60,701 nucleotides of DNA from Akkermansiaceae bacterium (GTDB lineage: Bacteria; Verrucomicrobiota; Verrucomicrobiia; Verrucomicrobiales; Akkermansiaceae). Shown in pieces: positions 43,309 to 51,227 of the stretch. Both the position numbers and the translations under genes were made by a program. Below the pieces are notes generated by a model that saw only the letters and a list, made by a program, of their open reading frames with translations, had not been told where the DNA came from and searched no databases. The stretch spans positions 1-60,701 of the forward strand of contig CAIVKO010000149.1 in NCBI GenBank assembly GCA_903906515.1, in the 5' to 3' direction. Within the stretch, counting starts at the first letter, position 1; the number at the start of each line of letters is the position of its first letter.

Positions 43309-44790
43309 ATGAATCTCGATCAAGCCCAGCTCAAAGTCATCGTTGAATCCGTAGTTGCCCGCCTTGCTTCCGCGCAGGGACAACAAGCACCGGCACCAAC
43401 AGCGCCCGCGCCCGCCGCCAAGGCTTCCTGTGGCTGCGGTAGTTCATCCTCTGGCGGAGAGCGCGGTGTATTCACCTGTGTGGAAAAGGCCGCCCAAGCC
43501 GCGAATGACGCGCATCTCAAGATGAAGAAACTCGGCGTGGCTGGCCGCGCCAAGGTCATTGAGATCGTGAAGTCCCTCGCCGTCGGCAACGCCGAAGCCT
43601 GGGGGAAATTCGAGATGGAGGAAACCAAGATCGGCCGTCTCGACCACAAGATCGGCAAGCTCCTCATCACCAAGAACGTTCCCGGTACCGAGTGGCTCCA
43701 ACCTTATGCGATGAGCGGTGACGGTGGTATCACACTGGAAGAATATGCGCCCTTCGGAGTGATCGGTGCGATCCTTCCCGTTACGCATTCAGTCCCTACT
43801 CTAACTGGAAACGTCATCAACATGGTGGCTGCCGGAAACTCGATCGTTTTCAACCCGCACCCCGGTGGTGCCCGCAGCGCTGCCATGGCGGTGCGTGCCT
43901 ACAACGAGGCGATCGTTCATGAGCTCGGCATCGACAATATCATCACCACCATCGAGTCGCCTACGCTGGAATCGTTTGATGCCATCTGCAAAAACCCCTT
44001 GATCCCGCTGCTTGCCATTACCGGCGGCCCCGCCGTTGTGGGTGCCGCGATGAAATCCGGCAAGCGTGCCATCTGCGCGGGCCCTGGAAATCCGGTCGTC
44101 GTGGTCGATCAAACCGCCGATCTCGCCAAGGCCGCACGCTCGATCATCGAGGGTGGAGCGTTCGACAACAACCTGCTCTGCATCGGTGAAAAGGTCGTCT
44201 TTGTGATCGGGTCCGTCTTCAACCGCTTCTGCGAGGAACTCACCAAAGCCGGTGCCGCGCGTATCAACGCACAGCAACTCGAAAAACTCACCGCCGCCGC
44301 ATTCAATATCACACCGGGAACAGGCGGCGGTTGCGCGCACGCCTCCGTGAACCGCGCGCTCGTCGGAGCGGATCCATCGAAACTCGCCGAATACGCCGGA
44401 GCCACCATTCCTAACGGAACGCAGCTCCTCTTCGCCGAGACGGATGCCGACCACCTCTTCGTGCAGGAAGAGCAGATGATGCCGATGATGCCAATCGTCT
44501 CCTGCCCGGACTTCGAAACCGCGGTGCGTCTCGCTAAACAAGCCGAGCATAACTACCGCCACTCCGCCATCATCCACACGCTGGACGTCAACCACATGAC
44601 CTACATGGCCAAGGAAATGGACACCACCATCTTTGTGAAAAACGGCGCATCTGTCGCCGGTCTTGGCCTCGGCGGTGAGGGTTATCTCTCCTATTCCATC
44701 GCCACCACCACCGGCGAAGGCATCACCACCCCCAAAACCTTCACCCGCATCCGCCGCTGCGTCCTCGTCGAAAACCTCCGTATTATTTGA
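43309..44790 (+). CDS. CoA-acylating aldehyde dehydrogenase of the BMC
   Basis: 493 aa. Oxidises an aldehyde with NAD+ and CoA to acyl-CoA. Catalytic Cys291 in NNLLCIGEKVVFV; NAD-binding region includes PVTHSVPTLTGNVINMVAAGN and GPGNPVVVVD, typical of the PduP/EutE-type branch. The N-terminus (MNLDQAQLKVIVESVVARL) is an amphipathic encapsulation-peptide-like helix followed by an Ala/Pro linker with a CGCG cluster before the enzyme body. The likely substrate in this locus is lactaldehyde, as known for PVM BMCs that use fucose or rhamnose. It follows the GxxExxY element by 36 bp. Confidence 0.93.
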   Translation: MNLDQAQLKVIVESVVARLASAQGQQAPAPTAPAPAAKASCGCGSSSSGGERGVFTCVEKAAQAANDAHLKMKKLGVAGRAKVIEIVKSLAVGNAEAWGKFEMEETKIGRLDHKIGKLLITKNVPGTEWLQPYAMSGDGGITLEEYAPFGVIGAILPVTHSVPTLTGNVINMVAAGNSIVFNPHPGGARSAAMAVRAYNEAIVHELGIDNIITTIESPTLESFDAICKNPLIPLLAITGGPAVVGAAMKSGKRAICAGPGNPVVVVDQTADLAKAARSIIEGGAFDNNLLCIGEKVVFVIGSVFNRFCEELTKAGAARINAQQLEKLTAAAFNITPGTGGGCAHASVNRALVGADPSKLAEYAGATIPNGTQLLFAETDADHLFVQEEQMMPMMPIVSCPDFETAVRLAKQAEHNYRHSAIIHTLDVNHMTYMAKEMDTTIFVKNGASVAGLGLGGEGYLSYSIATTTGEGITTPKTFTRIRRCVLVENLRII

Positions 44791-44793
44791 AGA

Positions 44794-44957
44794 AGACGGA
44801 AGACTCTGAGACAGAAGACAGAAGATAAGAATTTTCCCAATCCATCACCATTCAATGACAGTAAGATCACCATCATCTCCGAGGTCACTTCACACTGGTT
44901 GCCGTGCATCGCTTGCGTCCGGTCTTCTGTCTTCTGTCTAATCATCTTCTGTCTTTA
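44794..44957. repeat. Repeat-armed palindrome between AldDH and BMC-P2
   Basis: Left arm ~44794-44834 carries GACAGAAGACAGAAGATAAG; right arm ~44922-44955 carries GTCTTCTGTCTTCTGTC and CATCTTCTGTC. The halves are inverse copies of the unit AGACAGAAG around a ~90-base centre. The right arm ends just before the BMC-P2 start codon. Confidence 0.8.
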
Positions 44958-44959
44958 CC

Positions 44960-45214
44960 ATGATCCCCGCCCAAGTCGTCGGCCACGCCGTCAGCAGCCA
45001 TTCCCATCCCTCCCTCAAGGGATGCAAGATGCTGTTGTGCCAGCCGCTCGGGTTCGGCGGAAAACCGGAAGGCGCCCCGATCGTCGCCATCGACTTGTTC
45101 GGAGCCGGTCTTCACTCGAAGGTCTTCGTCTCCACCGACGGCGTCGGTGCCCGTCATCTCGTCCACGACGAGAAATCCCCAGTTAGAAATTTCATCCAAG
45201 GAGTGGTCGACTGA
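44960..45214 (+). CDS. BMC-P shell protein 2 (short EutN/CcmL pentamer)
   Basis: 84 aa. MIPAQVVGHAVSSHSHPSL, then MLLCQPLGFGG, IVAIDLFGAGLHSKVFVSTDG and FIQGVVD. The order of strands fits EutN/CcmL, but it is shorter than the other two pentamers and reads D-x-F-G-A-G where they have the D-x-(V/M)-G-A-G turn. Confidence 0.93.
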   Translation: MIPAQVVGHAVSSHSHPSLKGCKMLLCQPLGFGGKPEGAPIVAIDLFGAGLHSKVFVSTDGVGARHLVHDEKSPVRNFIQGVVD

Positions 45215-45349
45215 GACAGAAGACCGCTCCGCTCCCAGACAGAAGACAGAAGATGAAGAAACCACTATTACCCGCACGAATCAGCTACAGCAGTTGCTAC
45301 AACATGCCTGTTCCAGTCTTCTGTCTTCTGTCTCCAAATCTTCAGTCTT
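45213..45349. repeat. Repeat-armed palindrome between BMC-P2 and BMC-P3
   Basis: Left ~45213-45252 carries GAGACAGAAGACC and AGACAGAAGACAGAAG; right ~45314-45349 carries GTCTTCTGTCTTCTGTC and CTTCAGTCTT. Same family as 44794-44957 but with a different, shorter centre. Confidence 0.8.
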
Positions 45350-45353
45350 AAAC

Positions 45354-45668
45354 ATGCGCGTCGCACAAGTCATCGGCCGGGTCACTCTGAGCCTCCAGGA
45401 TCCCTCCCTCAAAGGAGGACGCTGGCTTGTGTGCAATCCGCTGGATGCCGTGCATTTCAACACCGCCTGCCAGACGGCTCCTCCGCTTTCCTCCCAATTC
45501 TCGATGGTTGCCTATGACAACATGGGTGCCGGGGAAGGGGATATCGTGGGCATCGTCGAGGGAGCTGAAGCCACCGCGCCGTTTGATCACGATATTCCGA
45601 TCGATGCCATCACCGTTGCCATTTTTGATTCACTAAATTACCAAGCCGCAGATTCCAATCCATCCTAA
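45354..45668 (+). CDS. BMC-P shell protein 3 (EutN/CcmL pentamer)
   Basis: 104 aa from MRVAQVIGRVTLSLQDPSL; the long upstream frame is palindrome DNA. Core strands WLVCNPLDA, MVAYDNMGAGEGDIVGIVEGA and IPIDAITVAIFDSL match EutN/CcmL. The third pentamer gene; PVM-type loci are known to carry several. Only 12 bp separate it from the aldolase gene. Confidence 0.94.
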   Translation: MRVAQVIGRVTLSLQDPSLKGGRWLVCNPLDAVHFNTACQTAPPLSSQFSMVAYDNMGAGEGDIVGIVEGAEATAPFDHDIPIDAITVAIFDSLNYQAADSNPS

Positions 45669-45680
45669 CATTCAAATCCC

Positions 45681-46766
45681 ATGAGCAAGAAATTATTCAC
45701 CGCCGCCGATATCGAAGCCCTTCTCAAGTCAGGTAGAACCGTTGCTGACATTCCCGCCGGAGCCGTGCTCACACCATCGGCCAAGGACGTGCTTCGCGAC
45801 GGCCTCGGTCCGGTCCGTGCCGGTGGTGGCTCGTCCGTTTCTGTCAGTGCCTCTGCGGAGCCGATCCTGCCTAACTACGAATATCACTGGACTCCCGGAT
45901 CAGACCCCAAGACCCCTGCGGAAATCCAAGCTTTCTTCAACTCACCGGCCATTGTTGAAATCAAGCAGCGCATGGTCGATATCGGCAAGCGGATGTGGGC
46001 TCGTGAATACACCGATGGTAATGGCGGCAACCTCACCATCCGTGTCGGTGACAACCTCGTGCTTTGCACGCCCACTCTCGTTTCCAAGGGATTCATGACG
46101 CTTGAGCAGATGTGCCTTGTCGACATGGAAGGCAAACAACTCGCCGGGAAATTCAAGCGAACCTCCGAGTGCATGACCCACTTGGCCATCATGAAGCGCC
46201 AACCCAAGGCCAAGGCCTGCTGCCACGCGCATCCGCCGCACGGCACTGCTTTCGCCGTCGCAGGCGTGCAACCGCCGACCTGCATGATTCCGGAAGCGGA
46301 AGTTTTCCTCGGTCAGATCGGTCTGGCGGAATATCAAACTCCCGGTTCTCCCGCCAATGCCGAGGTTGTCGGTAAGGCTGCCGTCGATCACATGGCTGTG
46401 CTCATGGTCAACCACGGTGTGATCACCTGGGGCAAGGACATCGAGGACGCTTATTGGAAAATGGAGAATGTGGAGTCGTATTGCAAAACCGTCTGGGTGG
46501 CATCCCAACTCAAGGGCGGCAGCCTGCTCACCATCACTGGTGGTCAGGCCAAGGAACTCATTGCCCTGCGCAAAACCCTTGGCATGGACGACAAGCGCGC
46601 CAACTGGCAGGAATGCCAACTCTGCGACAACTCGGATTTCCAACCTGGCACCGTTTGCCGCGTCCCGGATCAGGCCGCCCCATTATCCGGCAGCCCGAAG
46701 CTCGACCCCGAAGCGGAAAAACTCGTGCAAGCGCTCACCGACCAGATCCTGGCATCGATGAAGTAA
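45681..46766 (+). CDS. Class II aldolase of the BMC (fuculose/rhamnulose-1-phosphate type)
   Basis: 361 aa. Zinc-dependent aldolase expected to split a deoxy-ketose 1-phosphate to DHAP plus lactaldehyde. Zinc ligands are in CCHAHPPHGTAFA (~182-187) and VNHGVITWG; a likely catalytic Glu lies in RTSECMTH (FucA Glu73 region). N-terminal 80 residues (MSKKLFTAADIEALLKSGRT ...) are outside the aldolase fold, begin with a short amphipathic helix and end in a Ser/Ala linker, a possible encapsulation peptide. The C-terminal ~80 residues add a C-x-x-C segment (ECQLCDN). Last gene of the BMC operon. FucA versus RhaD substrate is not resolved. Confidence 0.9.
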   Translation: MSKKLFTAADIEALLKSGRTVADIPAGAVLTPSAKDVLRDGLGPVRAGGGSSVSVSASAEPILPNYEYHWTPGSDPKTPAEIQAFFNSPAIVEIKQRMVDIGKRMWAREYTDGNGGNLTIRVGDNLVLCTPTLVSKGFMTLEQMCLVDMEGKQLAGKFKRTSECMTHLAIMKRQPKAKACCHAHPPHGTAFAVAGVQPPTCMIPEAEVFLGQIGLAEYQTPGSPANAEVVGKAAVDHMAVLMVNHGVITWGKDIEDAYWKMENVESYCKTVWVASQLKGGSLLTITGGQAKELIALRKTLGMDDKRANWQECQLCDNSDFQPGTVCRVPDQAAPLSGSPKLDPEAEKLVQALTDQILASMK

Positions 46767-46796
46767 GCGCTGTGTTTATCCCGAAAACTGAAATTG

Positions 46797-46902
46797 AACC
46801 ACAGATTTCACAGATTGACACAGATTTTGAAGAGGTTGTGAAAACGATCCTGAAACCTATTTGGTGAATCTTTCAATCTGAGTAATTTGAGCAATCTGTG
46901 GT
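46797..46902. repeat. Palindrome element related to the GxxExxY cassette arms (gene-less)
   Basis: Starts AACCACAGATTTCACAGATT and ends AATCTGTGGT, the same arms as 42838-43272, but the 40-odd-base centre (GAAGAGGTTGTGAAAACGAT ... ACCTATTTGGTG) holds no gene. The centre recurs inverted at 53731-53838. Confidence 0.8.
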
Positions 46903-46963
46903 CAAATTCCAACGCCTTGACCCTGCAACTTCGGATTCCGGGTTAATCAGAGCGTCCGCTCGG

Positions 46964-47782
46964 TTATTCCACCGCGTGGATGCCGATCTGATGCTTGTCG
47001 CATAGCTCCTTGATGGCGGATTTTTCCAGCAGGAGTGTCTTGCGGGCTTCGATGGCGATGGCGGAAACTCCCGCTGCGGCGCAAGTCTCGATGGTTTGCG
47101 GGCCGATGACCGGCACATCAAAGCGGAAATCCTGATTGGGCTTGGAAACTTTGACCAACATCACGTCCTTGCCGTGACCCATCTCGCCGCCACGGCGGAT
47201 GCAGGCGTTGGTGCCTTCGAACGCTTCCGCAGCAAGCACCGTCCCATGCCGGACCACTACGCTTTGGCCGATATCGAGTGCGCTGGTCTGTTTTGCGATA
47301 CGGTAACCGAACTCTGCATCGGCGAGTTGGCGTTTTTTGAATGCGGGACCGCAAACATACCCTGGCCCCGGCAGGTGATCTTCCAGGAAAGTCGTCGCGG
47401 ATAGCACCTCGATATTCTCTTTGCTGAGTTCGTCGGCGACGGCACCAAACAAAGTCTCCGCATTGCGCTCCTTCAGGCGGGCCAGAATCATCAACACCCG
47501 CAGGTCGGGACGTAGATCGAAGAGGTTTCTAGGCGAAATCTGGCCCATCATCACCGCCTCCGTGGTCCCCTCACGGCGGAAAAACCTGATCATTTTACCG
47601 AGTTGGCCGACGCGAAACCATTCGATGGCATCCGCCAGATCGGAGAGTTCCGGCCGGGTTTCTCCATGAAAGGCGGCCACCACCAACTTCACCCCGGGGG
47701 AATTGCGTCGCGCGGCAGCAATGAAAGTCTCCGGATAAACTCCGTTGCCTGCGATGATTCCGATGGTTCGTGGTTGGGCCAT
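46964..47782 (-). CDS. lpxI: UDP-2,3-diacylglucosamine pyrophosphatase, LpxI type
   Basis: 272 aa from MAQPRTIGIIAGNGVYPETF. Makes lipid X in lipid A synthesis in organisms that lack LpxH. Family features: IGIIAGNG at the start, VGQLGKMIRFFRREG, VMMGQISP, the conserved D-x-x-V-x-x-G-x-V pattern (DIGQSVVVRHGTVLAAEAFEGT), GKDVMLVKVSKPNQDFRFDVPVIG (quoted in two runs: GKDVMLVKVSKPNQD and FRFDVPVIG), and AIEARKTLLLEK. Located 44 bp downstream of a tRNA-Leu gene. Implies an LPS-type outer membrane. Confidence 0.92.
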   Translation of the reverse strand: MAQPRTIGIIAGNGVYPETFIAAARRNSPGVKLVVAAFHGETRPELSDLADAIEWFRVGQLGKMIRFFRREGTTEAVMMGQISPRNLFDLRPDLRVLMILARLKERNAETLFGAVADELSKENIEVLSATTFLEDHLPGPGYVCGPAFKKRQLADAEFGYRIAKQTSALDIGQSVVVRHGTVLAAEAFEGTNACIRRGGEMGHGKDVMLVKVSKPNQDFRFDVPVIGPQTIETCAAAGVSAIAIEARKTLLLEKSAIKELCDKHQIGIHAVE

Positions 47783-47826
47783 GCCGTGGGTGTCGGGAAA
47801 AACGGCCGACCCGGAAAAACGGGAAG

Positions 47827-47906
47827 TAGCGGCTGTGGGACTCGAACCCACACTCGTTAGAACTCGATTTTGAGTCGAGCGCGTCTACCAATTCCGCCAA
47901 GCCGCC
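47827..47906 (-). tRNA. tRNA-Leu, anticodon CAA
   Basis: The minus strand folds as a cloverleaf: acceptor GGCGGCT pairing with AGCCGCT (first pair G-U), D-arm GCGGAATTGGTAGACGC, anticodon stem CTCGA / TCGAG with loop CTCAAAA giving CAA (reads UUG), a short variable region, and T-arm GTGGG-TTCGAGT-CCCAC. Discriminator is A; no CCA is encoded. Total 80 nt, short for a class II tRNA. Confidence 0.92.
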
Positions 47907-47911
47907 TTGGT

Positions 47912-48555
47912 GCGCGGCAATGTGGCCGCTTCCGCTGGGGAGGGCAAGCGGATTTTACGATTTTGGTCGGGTCTCGGCTTAGCCTGACATTCGTTCTGAC
48001 TTGTAGTTACCCGCCTTTATCGGTGCCGGTGGCCAAGATGGTCAGCCTCAGCGGGTTGAGGATGCTGGAGAAAGCGCCGCGCCGTGGGAGCGGAGGCAGC
48101 AGCCGTGCCGAAGGTGTGGAGCGGGAGCGCGGGGAAAAGGAGGCGTTGCGGATTCTGAGGGAGGGCAGCGGTTTGCTTGGATTGCCATTGAGCAAAGCAG
48201 ATTTGGAAGCCCTAAAAAAAGCGACGCCCGCAAGGTCCAACTCTCCATCTTGTTGCGGGCACACACCTCGGTGAGCAACGGATGGATTGCCCAAAAGCTG
48301 GCGATGGGGCACCCTGGCTCGGTGAGCCGGTCCGTCTCGGACGGCAGAGTGGACAGGAAGATGAAAAAATCGATAAAAAATGTAGAAAGAATGTTAATTC
48401 GTATACTCTGATGCCACTCTCTAACCCCAGAGACTGGTTCTATTCATTATTGAAAATTTTCTTGCGTGCATGACGGGTCGTCACTATCTGTTTTTTTGCC
48501 GCACTGCGAGTTTCTATCAAATTAACAAAAATAAATCTGCCGTTAATTTTTCGCT
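47912..48555. other. Gap without intact genes (about 640 bp)
   Basis: Contains the frameshifted transposase remnant at 48040-48411. From 48412 to 48555 the DNA turns A/T-rich (TTTTTTTGCC, AAATTAACAAAAATAAA), likely promoter DNA for the secreted hydrolase gene at 48556. The rest shows no gene I can support. Confidence 0.6.
48040..48411 (+). pseudogene. Broken REP-associated/IS200-like transposase, C-terminal part
   Basis: Two joined frames read like the tail of a transposase: EREALRIL-type helix (here GEKEALRILREGSGLLGLP) in one frame up to LEALKK, then, after a run of seven A (48214-48220), a -1 shift gives D-A-R-K-V-Q-L-S-I-L-L-R-A, then TSVSNGWIAQKLAMGHPGSV and SRSVS, ending at TGA 48409. 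Adding one A restores a single frame. The T-x-V-S-x-x-W-(I/L)-A-x-x-L-x-M-G-H-x-x-x-V-S-R pattern is known from REP-associated tyrosine transposases. Confidence 0.65.
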
Positions 48556-51219
48556 ATGGAAAAACCAATATTCCCCACTAACACCCGCCGCCTGAAATAC
48601 GCTCTCACCACTCTTGCGCTGTTCACCGCGCTAGCGGCAATTCCCGCCTACTTTCAGACATCTTCCGGCGAAACCAACGCGTTACCACCCATGCCACCGA
48701 TCTGGAGCATCCTGGAGGATGCGGACCAGGATGGAATGACGGATGTCGATGAGCTTCTCTGGGGCATGGACCCTCTCGATCCCTCAGACGGCCTCTCAGA
48801 CCTGGATGGCGACGACATTCCCTTGTCATGGGAGTTTGCCATCGGTACGAATCCGGACATGGCAGATACCGACATGGATGACTGGAGTGATTCGGAGGAA
48901 TACCTTCTCTATGGCACGGATCCCCTCGATCCACTCAGTTTTCCGGAAGGCGGCACTCCTGAAAGTGGCGGAACCACCGATCCTCCAAACCCTCCCGGCG
49001 ACATTTCAGATCCAGAACCCACACCTCCGCCATCACTTTCCAATGGTGATTTCAGCAACGTCGGGAACATCACCACCTGGAAAAGCATGCTGACCTCAAC
49101 CGAATACCAAGGTCATGGTTTCGAGTGGAACGCTGGAGCGATCGGCAGTTGGACGGCCTACTTTGGAAGCACTGTGGAAGTCTGGAACGCGGGCGGAGAA
49201 AAATTCGTCGAGCTGGACGGTAGCCCCGGCAACTACGGCATCAAACAAGCCATCGCCAACGCCATGGCAGGTGGACATGTTCTGGCTTGGAGGGAAAGCG
49301 GAAGAAACAGCACCCGAGCCGGCTCCGATCCCTACCGGGTGCGAGTCTATTACATGAACGGCACCAGCGAGGTTCAGATCGGTCAATCCGCTGAATTCTC
49401 CGGCTTTTCAAAAATGCAATGGAAAGACAATGCCTTCGGCTTCCAAATCACGCCAGCGCAACTCGCCGCCGCAGGAACCAACCCCATCTACGTCGCCTTC
49501 ATCCCCACAGGAAGCCTGAACACCTACGGAACCTTGATTGATAAGGTGAGGTTCGTCCCAATTGAAGTAGCTGTGGATGCGAATCGCGATGGAGAAATCA
49601 CATTCGATGCGAAAGATAAGACCACCGCCGAGAAGCCGTTCAGATTCTGGATCAACAATGACCAAGATAATGTAGATAAAGATGAACCCAGCAATGTCAC
49701 ATTGCCTGATTCAGCCGGAGCAGATATTAGCACTAAACGAGATCTCGAAGACTTCTGCCGCTTACGGATTTCGATAGGAATAGACAATGCCCAGTTGCGG
49801 TCTGGCAATTTTCTAGTAGGAGTGAAATTCGCCGGAGGCACTCCAGAAGGTCCGAGCATTCGCTGTTGGGAAAATCAATCACTCGAAGGAGATAATACTT
49901 ATCTAACTAATGCTGATGCGGCTGCCCGACAGATAGCCTTGACCTGGTTCAATCGTAGTTACGATACAGGTATCACAATGATTCCGTCTACATATTGGGC
50001 CATGCGCAACGATTCCAACGCAAATATTATTTTTGAAGGAGTCGAAAGAGGAGTTGGGAAACTTGTCGTCACCATCCATGATGCGAATGGTGTCCTCCTC
50101 GGGGAAGGAGGTGAAACATGGATCAAACTTCTAGACGTGCGCGAAATGTACCAACGAGCCCGCATCGTAAATGAAGCGGAACAAATTCCCGAGCCTTGGG
50201 TAAATCAGTATCCGCCCGCCCAGACATGGCTCTGGGATCCAAATGGAAACCAATACATTGAAGATCCTAATGCGACAAACCAAACTGTGATCTTCGTTCA
50301 CGGCTGGCGATTGACATATAAAACCTATCTCAACTGGGCTGACACGAGCTACAAACGCCTCTGGCACCAAGGCTTCAATGGGAAATTTTACACATTCCGC
50401 TGGGCAACCTTCAGTGGGGATAACAATGGTTTGCCAGATGAATATGATGATTGGCTGGAGGGGTTGGATTTGGGTAGTGTTCCAGTTCCACGCCCTGGAG
50501 TATTAACCTATAACCCCAGCGAATACCGTGCATGGTTGTGCGGTCCGGCATTGGCGAATTATGTGAATCAATTACCAAATCTTGGAAGACGCAGTCTTTT
50601 TGCCCACAGCATGGGTAATGTCATTGCTGGTTCGGCTTTGAGATCGGGGATGAATATAGACCATTATGCATTGTGTAACGCGGCCGTATCAGCGATGTGC
50701 TACGACTCAAGTTCTTTACTGCATGGAAATGCGAATATTTGGTGGCCTCTTACCCCAGAATACCTTCGGGTGACCCCAGACACTAACGCGAATCCATGGT
50801 TAAGACAATACGGTTTAAATAATAAGTTCAATTATAACAATTTGCAGATGCATAACTTTACATTGAGTGAAGACAATGCTCTCAGCACTTGGATATTAAA
50901 TAATCAAATTTTCAAACCGGAGTTGTCAACGTATTCATACAAACCTCACGATACGAGTCTTACCTGGCCGCTGAATTTTCAGCCCTTTGGTATTCCCCCT
51001 CGGCCGGTTTATTCTCTTCCTGAGGCTATGAGTTATGTCACAAAATCCCTGACCGCTCCAGTTGGCCGTACACCCTCCACCCGGGGTGCAATCGACAGCA
51101 CCGTGGGCATGGATAGTTGGTTTGTCGATCTTCACAGTGCCCAATGGCGTTTGAATTATTTGCAAACAAATCAATTCTGGTTCAATCTCAAAAAGGAACT
51201 GCGGCTTGATGTGAAGTAA
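48556..51219 (+). CDS. Secreted modular protein with Ca-binding repeats and an alpha/beta hydrolase domain
   Basis: 887 aa. A signal-like N-terminus is followed by acidic calcium-binding repeats (DADQDGMTDVDE, DLDGDDIPLSWE, TNPDMADTDMDDWSDSEE), as in thrombospondin-type-3/dockerin-like repeats. A Pro-rich linker leads to a jelly-roll-like region (LSNGDFSNV ... FVELDGSPG, ~155-340). A second segment at ~345-560 contains DANRDGEITFDAKDK. The C-terminal ~320 residues form a hydrolase: oxyanion strand VIFVHGWR, nucleophile elbow LFAHSMGNVIAG, and a candidate His in VDLHSAQW. Lipase or esterase action is plausible but untested. Codon use becomes more A/T-rich in the second half than in flanking genes. 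Starts 9 bp before the next gene. Confidence 0.78.
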   Translation: MEKPIFPTNTRRLKYALTTLALFTALAAIPAYFQTSSGETNALPPMPPIWSILEDADQDGMTDVDELLWGMDPLDPSDGLSDLDGDDIPLSWEFAIGTNPDMADTDMDDWSDSEEYLLYGTDPLDPLSFPEGGTPESGGTTDPPNPPGDISDPEPTPPPSLSNGDFSNVGNITTWKSMLTSTEYQGHGFEWNAGAIGSWTAYFGSTVEVWNAGGEKFVELDGSPGNYGIKQAIANAMAGGHVLAWRESGRNSTRAGSDPYRVRVYYMNGTSEVQIGQSAEFSGFSKMQWKDNAFGFQITPAQLAAAGTNPIYVAFIPTGSLNTYGTLIDKVRFVPIEVAVDANRDGEITFDAKDKTTAEKPFRFWINNDQDNVDKDEPSNVTLPDSAGADISTKRDLEDFCRLRISIGIDNAQLRSGNFLVGVKFAGGTPEGPSIRCWENQSLEGDNTYLTNADAAARQIALTWFNRSYDTGITMIPSTYWAMRNDSNANIIFEGVERGVGKLVVTIHDANGVLLGEGGETWIKLLDVREMYQRARIVNEAEQIPEPWVNQYPPAQTWLWDPNGNQYIEDPNATNQTVIFVHGWRLTYKTYLNWADTSYKRLWHQGFNGKFYTFRWATFSGDNNGLPDEYDDWLEGLDLGSVPVPRPGVLTYNPSEYRAWLCGPALANYVNQLPNLGRRSLFAHSMGNVIAGSALRSGMNIDHYALCNAAVSAMCYDSSSLLHGNANIWWPLTPEYLRVTPDTNANPWLRQYGLNNKFNYNNLQMHNFTLSEDNALSTWILNNQIFKPELSTYSYKPHDTSLTWPLNFQPFGIPPRPVYSLPEAMSYVTKSLTAPVGRTPSTRGAIDSTVGMDSWFVDLHSAQWRLNYLQTNQFWFNLKKELRLDVK

Positions 51220-51227
51220 TAATTTAT

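Noticed and set aside
44794-45349. Possible CRISPR-like array (repeated CTTCTGTCTTCTGTC)
   Set aside because: Repeats are short, contiguous and arranged as two inverse halves without regular unique spacers; no cas gene is present.
47870-48274. 134-codon frame over the tRNA region
   Set aside because: Its 5' part is antisense to the tRNA; only the 3' part is kept, as half of the broken transposase.
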